Translations under genes and position numbers: made by a program
Shown: piece after piece, positions 1-10,042 of the stretch
How positions within the stretch are numbered: the stretch's first letter is position 1
Layout of the letters: every line of letters starts with the position of its first letter
Origin: Trichobilharzia regenti
Lineage: Eukaryota; Platyhelminthes; Trematoda; Strigeidida; Schistosomatidae
Assembly: GCA_944472135.2 (NCBI GenBank)
Contig: OX235262.1
Location: 23,297,362-23,361,361 of the forward strand
DNA: 64,000 nt
Reading direction: 5' to 3'
Notes under the pieces: generated by a model
The model's database searches: none
The model's input: only the letters and a program-made list of their open reading frames with translations
Told to the model about the DNA's origin: nothing

Positions 1-75
1 TGTGTGTTATATCAAATGAACCTATCTAATATAGAATTTAGAACAATACAGTTAAGTGAACAATATTTTTTTCAT

Positions 76-276
76 GATATTAGATAGCTGGAGGCAGTTG
101 GCCACAGGAAACATTGCTCGACCTAGGTTTCGTGCTAGTTGCCACTCACAAGTCAGCAAGACGTATCTGCAACCTTGAAGGAATTCATGTCCCACCCCTC
201 TCAGATTCGAATCCTCATCACCCAGTTCCGGCTGCAGTCAGAGATGTTACCAATGAGCTATTCAGCCTCGCAATTC
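76..276 (-). mobile_element. SINE-D, tRNA-headed
   Basis: Read on the minus strand it starts GCTCATTGGTAACATCTCTGAC (A-box-like) and has GGATTCGAATC as a B box, followed by a body ending CCTCCAGCTATCTAAT. It forms an inverted pair with the copy at 428-636. Confidence 0.65.
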
Positions 277-427
277 ACCTCCTGTAGGACTGTTGTGGAT
301 ATCTTGACGTATCTAGTCCTTTCTTTGGTGCAGACTGAATTCTATCAGTCAGCCAAGTTTGCAATGTGGCCACCATTCCAGGTAGCTCGCCATCACGGTC
401 CATATTGATTTGATGATATTAGATAGT
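277..427. other. Spacer between the SINE-D pair
   Basis: This stretch contains no convincing gene. Part of it resembles, in reverse, the sequence just before the SINE-D copy at 37300, so it may be flanking repeat. Confidence 0.3.
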
Positions 428-636
428 TGAAGGTCAATCGCGAGCCTCAATAGGTCAGTGGTAACGTCTCTGACTGCAGCCGGAACTGGGTGACGCGGGT
501 TCGAATCTCAGAAGGAAGGACATGAGTTCCTTCAGGGTTGCAGATACGTCTTGCTGACTTGTGAGTGGCAACTAGCACGAAACCTAGGTCGAGCAATGCT
601 TCCTGTGGTCGATTGCCTCCAACTATCTAATATTAT
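428..636 (+). mobile_element. SINE-D, tRNA-headed
   Basis: The head carries GGTCAGTGGTAACGTCTCTG (A box) and GGGTTCGAATCTC (B box). The body ends CTCCAACTATCTAATATTA. A third copy lies at 37300-37495. Confidence 0.7.
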
Positions 637-647
637 CAAATCTGTAT

Positions 648-812
648 GCGTTGGTGTCACAGTGGTTAGGACTCTCGCCGACCATGCACATGGTCCGAGG
701 TTCGATCCCCTGCCGACGAACACCTAATATCTATGGTTGGCCTGCAAAATTTAGGCTGCCGATATCCATGCTGAAAATTCCATACTTGTACCAACAATAC
801 AGTGTACAATTA
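648..812 (+). mobile_element. SINE-A, tRNA-headed
   Basis: It starts GCGTTGGTGTCACAGTGGTT, has the B box GGTTCGATCCC, and its body contains CATGCTGAAAATTCCATACT. It matches the copy at 18377-18563 whose ends are defined by a target duplication. Internal Pol III boxes are visible; it is not a tRNA because the acceptor stem and anticodon arm do not close. Confidence 0.72.
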
Positions 813-1145
813 GTCATAATAGTAATAATAATGGTTTTATCAGTAATAAGGATGAAAAAGTGAGACAATCTGTGATACCACGACGAATAATGAAAAACAG
901 CATGATTAAACAAACAAATGTTCAGATGAAGGCTAGTAAAAACAAATGAACCAATTAAGTAATGGTGGATTTTAAGGGAACTAAATGAGACACGTTTATA
1001 ATAAAGATGTGGTAACATTAAGGGATGATAAGAAAGTGGTTGAAAATGTATGTAAGGAGAGATAGTGACGTAATCAGTTGTTTAAGTCTTAAGTGGCCAA
1101 CGGGGAGACGGGTAGTGACTATACGAACTTCTTTTTAGTGCATAG
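813..1145 (+). repeat. Unnamed interspersed repeat, copy 1
   Basis: This stretch matches 10662-11030 in inverted orientation along its whole length, with many substitutions. It has no ORF and no Pol III boxes. In both places it adjoins a tRNA-headed SINE. Confidence 0.6.
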
Positions 1146-1254
1146 TTTAGCCTTAACTGTTCGAATGCCTATCACTCCGTCAACGTAAACGAAATCCATT
1201 GGAAACATTCGGTGGGATTCAGTGAGTCTGGCCTGCAAATCAACACACTTGATA

Positions 1255-2075
1255 GTGTTTTATTTGTAAAGTTACGTATATTATTAGAGTTAAGGCCTAT
1301 TCGATCCAATTGAAAACGATTCTCCATGTTAGTTTATTTATTAGATGTATCACACAGTGAAACAGTATTATTATTTACTGGATGACAAGGTTTCGAACAC
1401 AATTTTATTGTTCATAATCATATCATCAATTATGATCACACGACTTTGAAACTTGAGTTTTATAGTCTTCTTTGTTCTCTCCTATTTGTCGTCGTTGGGG
1501 TAGTAGAATTTTCAAGATGAACGGTTGGATAGGTGTTGAATCATTCCTGTTACACGTGCTTGCAGTTGATTCGATAACCTAAGCTTCTGTTATGAAACTG
1601 TCCATCAATTCACCCTGTGACATTAGATTTTAAAACTGTCATCCTATCGTATGGTTGTGTGTAACTGCACGTAGTGAGTGGTATGGCTGAACTATTCTCT
1701 AGATTTCTTATCTTATTTGGGTCAACCAATCTAGATTTTGCTGCTAGGTTATTATGTTCGGCTAGTCTGACTGATCCTGTTACATTACTCTGGACCATGT
1801 ATGTGACTTGACAATCATCGCAGGCAGGGTATTAGATAAACTAAATTGTTTTGTTTTAAACGCTCCACAGGATTGATCCTTCAACCAACAAAGTTTGTTC
1901 CTAATTGGGTTTGTGGGTTTAAATGCTACACACTTTTATTCCTGCCTTGTTAAGAATTGTGCGTAAGGTGGTTTCCGAGGTTCTTTCCTTGTATGGAATT
2001 ACTACTGATGATTTAGATTCCTTATTGTTGGTGTTGTCTTGCGCACATTTGACATGTATGTCGTCATTATTATTA
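1255..2075 (-). pseudogene. Penelope-like C-terminal fragment and terminal repeat (left inverted arm)
   Basis: On the minus strand 2075-1920 reads VVIPYKERTSETTLRTILNKAGIKV, the linker typical before a PLE nuclease. From about 1850 comes the nuclease core (PACDDCQVTYMVQSNVTGSVRLAEHNN), with G replaced in Y-G. The terminal part 1340-1480 and a decayed hammerhead-like block near 1290-1312 follow. Sequence 1340-1855 is repeated inverted at 2641-3165. Confidence 0.75.
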
Positions 2076-2090
2076 TAATCATCACTATCA

Positions 2091-2147
2091 AGGTACATCC
2101 AGCTGACGAGTCCCAATAGACGAAATGCGCATCCTGGATTCCACTGC
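2091..2147 (+). ncRNA. Hammerhead ribozyme, schistosome satellite type (HH-SINE 1)
   Basis: The order is GGTACATCCAG (stem I 5'), CTGACGA core, GTCCCAATAGAC (stem II, 3 bp), GAAA core, ATGCGCATC and then CTGGATTCCACTGC (stem I 3' and loop). The predicted cut follows ATC. All core bases are present. Schistosome satellite hammerheads of this form are known to self-cleave. Confidence 0.8.
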
Positions 2148-2313
2148 TAGCCACCATCCACCAATTTATACAAATCAAATCCCAGACATCGCGAAGCATC
2201 TCACAAGAAGCCGACATGTCAACTGAGACCGACACTTCGGTCCAATCATCGACGGGAAAATCAAAAATTCAATTCAATAATTAATATGACCCGTTGCACA
2301 AGAGGTGGCCAGC

Positions 2314-2612
2314 TCTCGTGGCCCAAGTGGTCTAGTGGATAACGCTTTGGCGTTTGAAACTATGGGCACTGGGTTCGAGCCTCGGTGGGAACATCATCAC
2401 TCACTGAGAAATGCAGGTACGTCCAGCTGACGAGTCCAATAGGACGAAATGCGCCTTATCCTGGATTCCACTGCTGGCCCCATCCAAATTGTATACAAAT
2501 CAAACCCCAGACATCGTCGAAGCATCTGCACAAGAGCCGACATGTCAACCTGAGACCGAACACTTCGGTCCAATCAATCGACGGGAAAATCAAAAAATTC
2601 AATTCAATAATC
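2314..2612 (+). mobile_element. HH-SINE: complete tRNA-headed hammerhead SINE
   Basis: The head GGCCCAAGTGGTCTAGTGGA (A box) and GGGTTCGAGCC (B box) precede a hammerhead and a tail with CACTTCGGTCCAATCAATCG. The preceding segment 2148-2313 is the tail of a second unit, so two units lie head to tail, as in the known schistosome hammerhead repeats. Confidence 0.8.
2413..2474 (+). ncRNA. Hammerhead ribozyme, best-preserved copy
   Basis: GCAGGTACGTCCAG precedes CTGACGA, then GTCCAATAGGAC forms a perfect 4-bp stem II, then GAAA. Stem III is short and the cleavage triplet is ATC before CTGGATTCCACTGC. All conserved core bases are present. Confidence 0.82.
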
Positions 2613-2640
2613 ACTATCAATACTATCACTATTTTTAAAC

Positions 2641-3165
2641 AAAATAATTTAGTTTATCTAATACCCTGCCTGCAATGATTGTCAAATCAAATACATGGTC
2701 CAGAGTAGTGTAACAGGATCAGTCAGACTAGCCGAACATAATAACCTAGCAGCAAAATCTAGATTGGTTGACCCAAATAAGATAACAAATCTGGAGAATA
2801 GTTCAGCTATACCACTCACTACGTGCAGATACACACAATCACACAATAGGATGGATGGGATAAGAAGATAGTTTTGAAATTTAATGTCACAGAGTGGAGG
2901 GAGAGATTGATAACAGAAGCTTAAGTTATCGAATCAACTGGAAATACATGTAATAGGAATGGTTCAACACCTGTCCAGCCGTTCATCTGCAAAATTCTAC
3001 TACCCCAACGACGACAAATAGGAGAGAACAAAGAAGACTATAAAACTCAAGTTTCAAAGTCGTGTGATTATAATTGGAGATATGATTATGAACAGCAATA
3101 AATTGTATTCGAAACCTTGTCATCCAGTAAATAATAATACTGTTTCACTGTGTGATACATTTAAA
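2641..3165 (+). pseudogene. Penelope-like C-terminal fragment (right inverted arm)
   Basis: It mirrors 1340-1855: nuclease remnants (GSVRLAEHNNLAAKSRL in part), then the terminal region with CTACTACCCCAACGACGACA and ending near GTTTCACTGTGTGATACA. Several stops are present. Confidence 0.72.
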
Positions 3166-4739
3166 AAACAAACTAATATGGAATTACTTACTACCACATT
3201 GCCCAAGTTTTACACATATATGAAAACATTTTTATTCCCCTTTAGATATCTTGTGATAAATAATAACTCATGTAAAAACCATGCGTATTTATTCATGTAC
3301 ACTAGATGATTCGATTTACAATTATCGACACGACTTTCATCAGTAAGTATTATAGCTTAATATTACAGGGAAGCATTTCTTGCTTGTATGAGTACAAAGT
3401 ACAACAAACTTGCATAACATTTGTCTTGTGTTTTTTTCCTCATATATTTCACAATATTCCCCCCCCCGCCCTTTGCTTTCCCTCTTTCTTCATCTTTTCT
3501 AAAACAGACTCAGCCTTCTACCACAAAAGGTTTTATTCAAATCAGATATTTCCAGTTGGCAACCAGTAGATATACCACATCAATTATGAAGGTGAAACAT
3601 GAGTGAGACAGACAAAAAGGAGGAAAGAAAGAAAGAAAGAAAATTTGTTAATTATCTATAAGAGAGTTTGTATGTATGGGCATGATTCATTCATGATAAT
3701 ATTGTAAATGTAATTTTATTCCAATTTTTAATTTCTTTATATCTCATTATAATACTACTACTACTACTACTAATAGTAATAATTTCACATGACTAGTGCT
3801 CAGCGCAAAGAAATCTCTAAATTATCTAGGTCCCATTGGTGATAATAATAATAATAATAATAATAATCCTGAAGCACAAGGCATAATTTAATTCAACCGG
3901 TCAGTTTATATATCTGTTTTAATAAAATATGATTGACGCTTTTGTCTCAGTTATGAGATGTTTAACTGCTGATTTCAAACGTGTACGCATTTCTCTTATG
4001 ACATTATATACTTCAAGCGACATTACTTTTGTTTACTGTTAACATTGATTTCTACTGTATATTATGTTGTTTCCTTGGTTGTGTGGACGTAGGTGTGTGC
4101 TCGTGTGTGTGTGTGTTTTTGTTGTCTTGTTGGCTAATATCATTTCTGTTTTACTAACCTTAATCTTAATGTTGAATGTATTCCCCCCGCCCCCAACGAA
4201 TGTCTACTGGCACATCTATCCACCAACCATGACACATAGACACATACATACGCATATACACCTATCTACCTACCTTACTAGCCTACCGACACATACACAT
4301 TTCCTTTTCTACTTACACTACAGATGTCCACACTTCTATTTGTAATCATTGTGGTGTAGTAGAGATGTAGAAAGTCTGTTATGTGATTCTTTGTACTTAT
4401 TTCTGCTCTGAAAATTAACAACAGACAACTAACTGTTTATTTTGTGACAATTTCTAATGTTTATCTTTCATTGATCTGTTCTTTTTCTTCATTGTGAATG
4501 AGTTAAATCAAAAAAATTATTCATTTTGTTGTTGTCATTCTTTGATTTCTAAGTGAAATATATATATAAGGCTTCAATTAATTAATTAATTTGATTACAA
4601 GATTTCATTAATTAGCTGACATTGGTCAGAGAACCTTTTACTTGTAACCGATCAATCAAATCCTTACAAATCCATGCTACTTGAATATTAATGAGATGCT
4701 CACACTAGCGACTGGCCGTATTCAGCTAGGGTTTAGTGG
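3166..4739. other. AT-rich stretch without recognisable genes
   Basis: It contains simple repeats (GAAA near 3625, CTA near 3762, ATA at 3841-3867, GT near 4100) and pyrimidine tracts. Short ORFs here are compositional. No repeat family was recognised. Confidence 0.5.
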
Positions 4740-4972
4740 GAAGTCGTGACCAGTAGAGTACAGCAGATCGAAGGTGAGGAAAGTTACTCATCAAAGGAGA
4801 CATTGCTAAGTGGTTGCGCTATATCGTCAATTGGCAGAAGTTGGAATTCACGGGCCTCGTCATTTGGATGTACCTGCATTCTCCAGTTAGTGATAGTTTT
4901 CCTACTGAGGCTTGAACCCAATACCGATAGTTTCAAACGCCAAAGACCATCTGCTCCACGAAAGCCACTTTT
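4740..4972 (-). mobile_element. SINE-C fragment fused to a minus-strand HH-SINE head
   Basis: 4740-4860 matches the central part of the SINE-C composite at 45280-45430. From 4864 the minus strand shows a partial hammerhead 5' region and the tRNA-like head with TTGGGTTCAAGCCTC. Confidence 0.55.
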
Positions 4973-5034
4973 TGTGCAATGGGTATTAGTTATTATTCAA
5001 TGCAATTTCGACTTTCCCGTAGAAGAAATATCCG

Positions 5035-5225
5035 GCCTTTGCCTGCAAGTGCATCCAGCTTTCGAGGATGAAATATACAGCCTGGAATCCACTGCTAGTC
5101 ACCACTATCCACCAAATTACTTCAGGTTAAATCTTCAGACATCGGCAAAGTATTCACACTAGCAGCCAACATGTCAACAGAGGTCGAGGACTTCGGTTCA
5201 ATCAGTCAATCAATGCAAAAGTCGA
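5035..5225 (+). mobile_element. HH-SINE, decayed hammerhead
   Basis: Stem I sequences flank a core in which CTGACGA and stem II have collapsed to CTTTCGAGGATGAAA. The tail ACATGTCAACAGAGGTCGAG matches the HH-SINE body. Confidence 0.6.
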
Positions 5226-5559
5226 AGCTGAATTAAGTAATAAGGTTTTAAGCGTTGAAGCACTGGTGTTGCTTTTGTTGAGTAGGTTCGCTAGTTCCAC
5301 GGTTAACCTTCCTCTCCCTTCCAGACTCAGAAGTGCGTCTGTTGAGACTATATTCCGAACCTTCCACTAGGTGAGTGAGCACTGTACCTACCATTAAGGC
5401 GGAAGTGCTATTTAGTAAAACAGAATCGTCTGAACGAAGCAAGATTTTAATGATTCTATAAATTAAAAAGATGGTTGCAGTGAAGAAAATCTGTGTTTTC
5501 GATGAAATCATTAACTAGGCTGTACATTCGTGTAGTTATGTGGTAAATGGGTGAGAAAC

Positions 5560-8500
5560 TCCGAAATCCGTTTCGGTCGAGTGTCAAGTTAACAAAAGTA
5601 CAAATGGGGATTAGAATGTAATAATATTTTATCGGATGACCTTGGCGGCCTGTTTGAATATTTTTGGGCTACCACATTCCATGTACATTTTGCATCTATT
5701 TACTCGTATTTTATTGGTATTTACATATCACATTATGCATTCTAATCGTATTATCTACCCTCGGGATTTTATAAAACGTTTTAAACCCAAAAACTTTCAT
5801 ATTTGCAATAAACTCAAGAAAAAGCACCATGGAGGTTGGCAGCGTGCCTTAAAATCTACACCCATACATCACACCACTGTTCCAGTTATCATTAGTACCA
5901 ACTGCCGGTCCCTGCCTAACAAAATTCTGGATTTTCAGTCTCTGTTGTCTTCTAGTACCTACCACAATACTGGTATTGTCACTCTGCAAGAAACCTGGCT
6001 CCATGACTCATACGATGACAATATTGTGTCTCTAAACAATTTCAATGTTTTTCGACAAGACCGTATTTGTTCCAAGAAAAAGTGTGGTGGAGGTGTTGCA
6101 ACTTTTATTCACTCAAAATGGTCCATTTCAAACAAAGTTTGTTTCAAATTCTCGAATGACTTCATTGATTGCATCACTGTGAGATGTCGCCCGAAACACA
6201 TTTCAAAATACAAATTCATTTATATTTCTAATGTTTATGTCTCTCCTGGCTGTACCATATTGGATTTATCTATGTTCGCCGATGAATTCACCGCTTTTGC
6301 TGCAGCTTGCTTCGAGAACTCTTTATCAATAGTAACAGGTGATTTTAATTCATGCGATCACTCCTTCCTTATATCACTTGGTCATGACAATATTGTCAAC
6401 TTTGCCACCCGTCTTGGTAAAAAATTGGACCTGGTATTTATCAATGATGTTGGTATATATGAAGCTCGCAAACGTGCTCCTCTACTTAATTCTGACCACT
6501 GCATCATACGTGTGCTGCCTAAAATATATTCCAAATCACACAAAGGTGTCCTCTCTCACCTCTACAGTAAAGTTCAACGGAGATGCTACTCAAAAGACAA
6601 CCTAGACAAGCTCAGATGCATGTTGAAAGACACTAACTGGGACTTATTTACAGAACAAACATTAGATGAAACAATCACAAACACTACTGATTATCTTAAA
6701 TTCTGTTTCGAAATATGTTGTCCTAAAGAAACATTATTCATCCGATTTGATCGCTTATCTTCGCCATATCTCAAAAAGCTACGTAGAAATAAAGAACTGT
6801 TGTTCAAAACTAATGATAAGCCTGGTGTAAAAAAGTTAAACATGCTGATAAAACTGGAAATAAAAAGACTAAGTGTTTTATATAATCAAAGATTTTTGTC
6901 ATGTAAAACCCCTTCTAATTTATGGAAACTTTTCAAAGAAATTACTAACGGTAAGCGATGTATTTCTGTTCCATCTCTTAATGTTGACACTCTTAATAAA
7001 TCTTTCATACGCTCTTCTGTTGATACCCTTCCAAATGATACAAATCATATTGACAATAACTTTAGTGGTTTTAATACCCTTGATGTGCTTAAATGTCTCC
7101 GGTCTCTTAAGCCTTCTCAAAGCCTTGGTCCTGACGGCATACCTGCCATTGTCCTCAGGAATTGTGCTGATATTTTGTGTTATCCTCTTACTAACATTTT
7201 TAATGCCTCTTTTTCCGGTAACGTTCTACCTTTTGCATGGAAAAACATTAAAATTATCCCTATACCAAAACCATCTTCTGGTTCTGATATTAAATTTCGG
7301 CCTATTGCAATTACTTCCCCCTTTTTAAAATTGATGGAAAAATTACTTTTACTTCGTCTTGAACCCGCTTTGAAACCTTTTAATGATCCTAAACAATTTG
7401 CATACAAACATGGTAGAAGTACCTTGGATGCTGCGGTTGTCTTGTATCACAATGTTGTCTCTTGTTTAGACAAAGGTGCTAAATATGTTCGTAGTGCTTT
7501 CTTAGACTACACATCTGCTTTTGACTCTGTACCTAGGGGCCTTTTATTAAATAAGCTATCATTGACACAAACAGGATCCTGGGCTAAGAGTTGGTTGCAT
7601 TCCTATTTTTCTGATAGAATGCAGTATACTGTATATAACGGCAAATCTTCTTCTACCTCGCTTACAAAATCCGGTGTTCCACAAGGTGCTGTCCTCTCTC
7701 CTTTTCTTTTTTCTTTCTTCCTACATGACCTGCCTCATTCAAACGAAACTAACTTTGTCAAATATGCAGATGATCTGACTGTATCACTGCCTATCACTTC
7801 CGAGTCTGACAGCTCCAAACTTAATAGCTTTCTGTTGGACATCAACAACTGGTCCAAGTCAAATGGTCTTATATTAAATCCTTCCAAATGTCAGGTGCTT
7901 GACTTTACTTTCAAGCATCGACGTGACTTACTTGAACTAGTTAACTCTCATGATCCCTGTAGCATAGATGGCACGGAAATTGAAACCAAATCAAGTATTA
8001 AATACCTTGGACTAGTTTTTTCCTCTGACCTTTCATGGTCATCCCATATCTTATCTATCTCTAAGAAAATGTTTCGTCTTACCTTCTACATTAAAAAGTT
8101 AAGACAATCAGGTATCAACCAACCTTTAGTTTTGCAATTTTTAAACTCCTGTATTTTACCTATTGTACTCTACTGCTCTCCATTAATCTTTCCTGGGCTG
8201 CTCAAAAAAGATTATATCATATTACGAAGAGTATTAAATGCTGTGAGTAGAGCTTGTGGTCTGCCACTGCATGAGCTCGCTAATACTATAGTCGAGAGGC
8301 ATATAAATTCCTGTACGAAATGGGCAAAGGCTATAATGTCAGACCCTCTGCACCCCCTTTATTCACACCTGTCCCCTTGTATCTCATCAGGTAGGACGAG
8401 AAGTCAATATAAAAAGATATATGCTCGTACTACTAAGTATAGAAATTCTACAATACCCTATTTAGCGCGTAAATTATGTGACGAAGACTCTGTTAGACGT

Positions 8501-8868
8501 GAAACTTACAAGTTACTATGTAATTAGCACAGTGAATCGACCCTTTTATCGCTCATCTTTCTGTATTTTATGGTGTTACACTTTCTATCGTTTAAATCGT
8601 TACTCTGCTATTTTATATTAGTTGGTATTACTATTATTACTACAATTTTGTACTTTATACATATTTTTCTCCGTATGGCACACAGTATTTTGCTACGTAG
8701 CTGCTACAACAATCGTTTTATTACTATTATGTATTGTGTATTTTTAATTTTTTTTGTCGTTTTTGGGTAAATTAGATGCAATATTGTACTGAATGCTGAA
8801 AATTCCTTGCTGTATCATGAGTACTGTTTTTGGAATAAAGCAATTATTATTATTATTATTATTATTAT
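5560..8868 (+). mobile_element. CR1-like retrotransposon, near complete, with (ATT)n tail
   Basis: The body contains the 963-codon ORF followed by a ~340-nt 3' UTR. It ends with GGAATAAAGCA and an ATT microsatellite at 8848-8868. The same 3' end recurs in truncated copies at 16315 (minus), 21411 (plus) and 61183 (minus), which fixes the 3' boundary. The 5' boundary is only approximate. The PLE that follows begins immediately after the ATT tail. Confidence 0.75.
5636..8527 (+). CDS. CR1-clade non-LTR retrotransposon polyprotein (endonuclease + reverse transcriptase), uninterrupted
   Basis: The 963-codon ORF has no stop or frameshift. An apurinic-type endonuclease occupies roughly residues 80-295. 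It begins at VIISTNCRSLPNK, with LQETWL as the metal-binding Glu motif, TGDFNSCDH in the middle and SDH at 286-288. Reverse transcriptase follows at about 480-740: GPDGIPAIVLRN, motif A FLDYTSAFDS (Asp near 624), SGVPQGAVLSPFLF, and catalytic YADD at 710-713. The maturase-like C-terminal region ends KLLCN. Overall the layout matches the CR1 group, to which the schistosome SR1 element belongs. The start at 5636 is the first Met in the open frame; a start nearer the endonuclease is possible. A separate ORF1 was not seen. The element could encode active enzyme. Confidence 0.9.
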   Translation: MTLAACLNIFGLPHSMYILHLFTRILLVFTYHIMHSNRIIYPRDFIKRFKPKNFHICNKLKKKHHGGWQRALKSTPIHHTTVPVIISTNCRSLPNKILDFQSLLSSSTYHNTGIVTLQETWLHDSYDDNIVSLNNFNVFRQDRICSKKKCGGGVATFIHSKWSISNKVCFKFSNDFIDCITVRCRPKHISKYKFIYISNVYVSPGCTILDLSMFADEFTAFAAACFENSLSIVTGDFNSCDHSFLISLGHDNIVNFATRLGKKLDLVFINDVGIYEARKRAPLLNSDHCIIRVLPKIYSKSHKGVLSHLYSKVQRRCYSKDNLDKLRCMLKDTNWDLFTEQTLDETITNTTDYLKFCFEICCPKETLFIRFDRLSSPYLKKLRRNKELLFKTNDKPGVKKLNMLIKLEIKRLSVLYNQRFLSCKTPSNLWKLFKEITNGKRCISVPSLNVDTLNKSFIRSSVDTLPNDTNHIDNNFSGFNTLDVLKCLRSLKPSQSLGPDGIPAIVLRNCADILCYPLTNIFNASFSGNVLPFAWKNIKIIPIPKPSSGSDIKFRPIAITSPFLKLMEKLLLLRLEPALKPFNDPKQFAYKHGRSTLDAAVVLYHNVVSCLDKGAKYVRSAFLDYTSAFDSVPRGLLLNKLSLTQTGSWAKSWLHSYFSDRMQYTVYNGKSSSTSLTKSGVPQGAVLSPFLFSFFLHDLPHSNETNFVKYADDLTVSLPITSESDSSKLNSFLLDINNWSKSNGLILNPSKCQVLDFTFKHRRDLLELVNSHDPCSIDGTEIETKSSIKYLGLVFSSDLSWSSHILSISKKMFRLTFYIKKLRQSGINQPLVLQFLNSCILPIVLYCSPLIFPGLLKKDYIILRRVLNAVSRACGLPLHELANTIVERHINSCTKWAKAIMSDPLHPLYSHLSPCISSGRTRSQYKKIYARTTKYRNSTIPYLARKLCDEDSVRRETYKLLCN

Positions 8869-8890
8869 TAAAGCAAGAACTACAGTTTTA

Positions 8891-8946
8891 GCAGAATAAA
8901 TTGGTACCATCTTTTATTTCGTTGCCTTCTCGTCAGCTGCTTACAG
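8891..8946 (-). ncRNA. Hammerhead ribozyme motif in inverted PLE terminal repeat
   Basis: On the minus strand the core reads GCAG-CTGACGA, a short stem II segment GAAGGCAAC, then GAAA. It continues AUAAA...UUUAU as stem III and CTGC pairing with GCAG as stem I. C3, G5, A6, G8, A9, G12, A13 and A14 are all present. Stem II is very short and the cleavage triplet would be AUU, so activity is uncertain. Confidence 0.6.
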
Positions 8947-8986
8947 GTCAAAGACATTAAATATATCTAAAAAAACAACTCAGTTC

Positions 8987-9690
8987 ATGGTGTCATTTGA
9001 TGTAACCTCCTTGTTCACAATGATTCCAATCAACGAAACTATTGAGATCATTTGTCAGCAGTCTGATCTTCTCCCACTCCCAGAGTCGGAATTCAAACGC
9101 CTAATGCTTATGTGTACCATGGATGTGCAATATCAATTTGACAACACTCTTTACCGCCAAATAGATGGTGTAGCTATGGGGAGTCCACTTAGCCCTGTTT
9201 TAGCAGATATATTCATGTCCAATCTTGAAAGAACAAAGTTGAAGCATGCAACCGATGAAACAACTTCCTACTGCCGATATGTTGATGACACATTTATAGT
9301 GTGCAACAATGAAAGTCATGCTTTACGGTGCAATCAAAAATCGATAGATATCCTTCTCACGTTAACTTCAACTAGATGTGCAAATTTACATGTATCTGTG
9401 GGAGCAGTTACATTGGCAGGACAGAAAGAAGGGCATATCTACGACTATCTGAACATGTGCCAAAAAGCTTACGTCTAAAGGGAACAAATGCTTTAAATAA
9501 TTCCATCGCCAGGCATCTCCTTAAAACGGGTGATGAGGTGGACGTCGAAAAGTCGTTCAAAATTATCAGTAGGTAAAAGCGCTCAGTTCTCCTTAAGTTT
9601 GCTGAAGCTATTTCCATCAAGAACCTGAAACCTAATTTATGCTTTCAAAAAGAAGCGGTTATCAGTCTTTCTTTGCCAACCTGGTAACTG
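8987..9690 (+). pseudogene. Penelope-like RT/GIY-YIG protein, internally deleted
   Basis: From 8987 the frame reads MVSFDVTSLFTMIPINETIE (RT motif A), GVAMGSPLSPVLADIFMSNLE and CRYVDDTFIVC (catalytic YVDD at residues 98-101). After ~115 residues the RT breaks off. From 9376, in a different frame, comes CKFTCICGSSYIGRTERR with R..EH downstream, the GIY-YIG nuclease core of PLEs. The C-terminal FAEAISIKNLKPNLCFQKEAVISLSLPTW ends near 9690. The thumb and linker between RT and endonuclease are deleted and the frame is shifted, so this copy is dead. Confidence 0.88.
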
Positions 9691-9783
9691 GATATTTTCA
9701 TCTCTCTTTCATCTGAATGCGTAATGCTGAAAAGTTTCCATTGTGCATGATTATTATTGTTCGGAATAGTCTTTAATATTTTT

Positions 9784-9785
<2 letters not shown>

Positions 9786-9848
<63 letters not shown>
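9786..9848. repeat. (TA)n microsatellite
   Basis: About 31 TA units lie in the 3' part of the PLE. Similar tracts are at 41971 and 60726. Confidence 0.95.
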
Positions 9849-9850
<2 letters not shown>

Positions 9851-9964
9851 TATATGCTATTACTGTATGCATATATTGATCGATTCATTTTTGTTTAAAA
9901 TGAACTCTGTGCAAGTATGTCAAAATTGTTTTTGTAGATATATTTAATAATGAATGCCTTTGGC

Positions 9965-10020
9965 CTGTAAGCAGCTGACGAGAAGGCAACGAAATAAAAG
10001 ATGCTACTACTTTATTCTGC
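9965..10020 (+). ncRNA. Hammerhead ribozyme motif in PLE terminal repeat
   Basis: This is the plus-strand twin of the motif at 8891-8946: GCAG-CTGACGA, GAAGGCAAC, GAAA, with ATAAA/TTTAT forming stem III and CTGC at 10017-10020 closing stem I. Hammerhead motifs are known in PLE terminal repeats. Weak stem II is the main doubt. Confidence 0.62.
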
Positions 10021-10042
10021 AAAAGCTGTAGTTCTTGCTTTG

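Larger units (their letters stand above)
8869..10042 (+). mobile_element. Penelope-like element flanked by inverted terminal repeats with hammerhead motifs
   Basis: A terminal segment at 8869-8980 is repeated in inverted orientation at about 9925-10042: AAAGCAAGAACTACAG at the left end, CTGTAGTTCTTGCTTT at the right. Each copy contains a hammerhead core reading outward. Between them lie a reverse-transcriptase fragment and a GIY-YIG/C-terminal fragment on the plus strand, followed by a TA repeat. The left end abuts the ATT tail of the CR1 element. Related sequence continues a little beyond 10042. Confidence 0.75.

Noticed and set aside
648..730. tRNA gene suggested by A and B boxes
   Set aside because: The acceptor stem and anticodon arm do not close and the sequence continues into a repeated SINE body present elsewhere. 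The same reasoning applies to the other SINE heads.
4064..4345. Small membrane protein ORF (MLFPWLCGRR...)
   Set aside because: It is produced by GT/CA and pyrimidine simple repeats, with no conserved motif or exon context.
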